DNA from: JBBQSV01 sp038213615
GTDB taxonomy: Bacteria > Patescibacteriota > Saccharimonadia > Saccharimonadales > OMJO01
DNA length: 14,418 nucleotides
NCBI GenBank assembly: GCA_038213615.1
Contig: JBBQSV010000020.1
Span: forward strand, 1 to 14,418
Direction of reading: 5' to 3'
Shown in pieces: positions 12,715 through 14,418 of the stretch; position 1 is the first letter of the stretch; each line of letters starts with the position of its first letter. The notes under the pieces were generated by a model, which saw only the letters and a list, made by a program, of their open reading frames with translations, searched no databases and was not told where the DNA came from. Made by a program: the position numbers and the translations under genes.

Positions 12715-14418
12715 ATGGACGACAAAGATATTACACCAGCCGAAAACGAAGACAACCTGCTAGATAAACTTGAACAGCCAACGCTAGGCAGTAGCCAACA
12801 TACCGAGGACGACGAACTGTTGGACCTGTCTCACTCTAGGGTGGTAGAGCGTCGGCAGGTAGAAAACGTCATGGAAGAGAGTTATTTGCGCTACTCCATG
12901 AGCGTTATTGTGGCTCGGGCCTTGCCAGACGTCCGTGACGGGCTTAAGCCGGTGCATAGACGCATCTTATACGTTATGAACCGCATGGGCATTACACCGG
13001 GTGGTAAGACTGTTAAAAGCGCTCAGATCGTAGGTGAGGTCATGGGTAAGTATCACCCTCATGGCGACAGCGCTATTTATGAGTCAATGGTCCGGATGGC
13101 TCAGCCCTGGGCAATGCGTTACATGCTAGTGAACGGTCAGGGTAACTTTGGATCTATGGACGGTGACCCAGCTGCTGCCTACAGATACACCGAGGCCAAA
13201 ATGACCACCGCAGCCGAGGCCATGCTAAGTGACATAGAAAAAGAGACAGTGCCATTCCGCGATAACTACGACGGCACCCGCCAAGAACCAGAAGTCTTGC
13301 CGGCCAAATTACCAAACTTGCTGCTAAATGGCCAGATTGGTATTGCTGTTGGTATGGCCACTAACATTCCACCCCATAACTTGGGCGAGATTGTCGATGC
13401 TGTGGTCACCATGATTGATAAGCCAGATGCCACCTTAGATGACTTGTTAGAACACGTTAAGGGCCCAGACTTCCCAACTGGCGGCATCATTTATGGTCAG
13501 GAGTCTATTAGGACGGCTTTTGCCACTGGTCGCGGCGGTGTAGTTGTCCGTGGTGTGGCTAATATCGAAGAGACTAAGAACGGTAAACACCAGATCATTA
13601 TCACCGAAATCCCCTATGCCCTGAATAAAGAGAGTCTGATCCTAAAGATCGCCGACCTTGTCAAAGAAAAGAAGGTAACTGGTATTAGTGATATCCGCGA
13701 CGAGACCGCCCGTGGTGCAGTGCGGGTAGTCATTGACCTTAGAAAAGACGCTTATCCCAAGAAGATTCTGAACCAGCTCTACAAACTAACACCGCTGCAG
13801 GGTAGTTTTCACTACAATATGCTGGCCCTAGTTGATGGTATACAGCCACGTATTTTGGGCTTACAGGACATTCTGCAGGAGTACTTAAAGCACCGTCAGG
13901 TAGTGGTCCGCAAGCGAACAGAGTTCGAGTTGCGCAAGGCCCAGGACCGGGCCCATATCCTAGAAGGTCTTAAGATAGCGCTGGATCACATCGACGAAGT
14001 TATAAAGACCATCCGGGCCAGCCAAACCACCGAAGAGGCCCAAGCCAATCTAATCAAGAAGTTCAAGCTGTCTATCATCCAGGCCCAAGCCATACTTGCT
14101 ATGCAGCTAAGACGACTGACTGGCCTGGAGCGAAAAGAGATAGAAGACGAGTTAGCCGAACTAATTAAAATTATTAGTGGGCTAGAAAGTATTTTGGCCG
14201 ACGAAAAGAAAATACTAGACATAATTAAGACCGAATTATTAGAAATGAAGAAGCGTTTTGGTGATGAGCGGCGTACCAAAATTGTTGCCAGCGAACTCAA
14301 TAAAATGAGTGATGAAGACCTGGTCCCAGACGAACAAGTCGTAGTAACCCTAACATCAGCTAACTACATAAAACGCTCTCAAATTGCTGAGTACCGAAAG
14401 CAAAATCGTGGAGGCAAG
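12715..14418 (+). CDS. gyrA: DNA gyrase subunit A, partial (3' end outside window)
   Basis: The first 568 codons are present with no stop. Residues 1-36 are an acidic, Asp/Glu-rich extension before the usual start region (VENVMEESYLRYSMSVIVARALPDVRDGLKPVHRRIL). The DNA-breaking tyrosine is Y158 in AAYRYTE. The quinolone-pocket helix reads GKYHPHGDSAIYES, with S119 and E123 at the places of E. coli S83 and D87. The coiled-coil tower and its closing residues come later (KRTEFELRKAQDRAHIL, QLRRLTGLERKEI), and the C-terminal beta-pinwheel begins near residue 543 (VVVTLTSANYIKR). Together with GyrB it introduces negative supercoils using ATP. Confidence 0.96.
   Translation, partial: MDDKDITPAENEDNLLDKLEQPTLGSSQHTEDDELLDLSHSRVVERRQVENVMEESYLRYSMSVIVARALPDVRDGLKPVHRRILYVMNRMGITPGGKTVKSAQIVGEVMGKYHPHGDSAIYESMVRMAQPWAMRYMLVNGQGNFGSMDGDPAAAYRYTEAKMTTAAEAMLSDIEKETVPFRDNYDGTRQEPEVLPAKLPNLLLNGQIGIAVGMATNIPPHNLGEIVDAVVTMIDKPDATLDDLLEHVKGPDFPTGGIIYGQESIRTAFATGRGGVVVRGVANIEETKNGKHQIIITEIPYALNKESLILKIADLVKEKKVTGISDIRDETARGAVRVVIDLRKDAYPKKILNQLYKLTPLQGSFHYNMLALVDGIQPRILGLQDILQEYLKHRQVVVRKRTEFELRKAQDRAHILEGLKIALDHIDEVIKTIRASQTTEEAQANLIKKFKLSIIQAQAILAMQLRRLTGLERKEIEDELAELIKIISGLESILADEKKILDIIKTELLEMKKRFGDERRTKIVASELNKMSDEDLVPDEQVVVTLTSANYIKRSQIAEYRKQNRGGK

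Noticed and set aside
1..14418. CRISPR arrays, insertion sequences, prophage genes
   Set aside because: No regularly spaced direct repeats, transposase motifs, terminal inverted repeats or phage genes were seen; the only tandem repeat is the coding repeat in the surface protein.

Overview
The window looks like chromosomal DNA of a Candidate Phyla Radiation bacterium, most probably Candidatus Saccharibacteria (TM7). I infer this from the gene set: a compact layout, an infC-rpmI-rplT cluster followed by a type A RNase P RNA, ComM/YifB, a HerA/VirD4-like ATPase with a short low-complexity partner gene, an LPNTG surface protein with the 'YGCGNL' type of ectodomain, and gyrB-gyrA. Base composition is moderate. 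All stops fit the standard bacterial code (TAA, TAG and one TGA). No database search was possible, so the lineage is a judgement and not a proof.

Layout. 1-255: a short unassigned end, a strong hairpin terminator, a minus-strand tRNA-Pro(GGG) with encoded CCA, and a 43-bp divergent promoter region. 256-951 (+): a fusion of a pterin-4a-carbinolamine dehydratase-like domain with an RNase HI domain. 939-1370 (-): rnpB with its own promoter and terminator. 1370-2570 (-): infC-rpmI-rplT with a promoter; infC very probably starts at a rare AUA codon. 2571-4082 (-): comM, preceded by a promoter and a 186-nt leader that carries an intrinsic terminator just before the gene. 4269-5111: about 0.8 kb without a convincing protein gene but with promoters, hairpins and a terminator, where I see two candidate structured RNAs. 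5112-8901 (+): a four-helix membrane protein, a Pro/Gln-rich small protein and a 982-residue membrane-anchored conjugation-type ATPase. 8898-10623 (-): a cell-surface pair (LPNTG protein, then a two-helix membrane protein) that meets the ATPase gene tail to tail with overlapping stop codons. 10624-10745: a divergent promoter region with a possible 10-codon leader ORF. 10746-14418 (+): gyrB and the first 568 codons of gyrA, which runs off the window.

How the genes fit together. The housekeeping part covers translation initiation and 50S assembly (IF-3, L35, L20), tRNA maturation (RNase P), RNA:DNA hybrid removal (RNase H) and supercoiling (gyrase). ComM, the T4SS/HerA-like ATPase and the LPNTG protein point to DNA uptake or transfer and to cell-surface contact, which suits an episymbiotic lifestyle. 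The most interesting points are the dehydratase-RNase H fusion, the AUA start of infC, terminator-bearing leaders in front of comM and in front of the 117-aa membrane protein, extended -10 promoters placed to give leaderless mRNAs, and the perfectly periodic 16-residue CxxC repeats of the surface protein.
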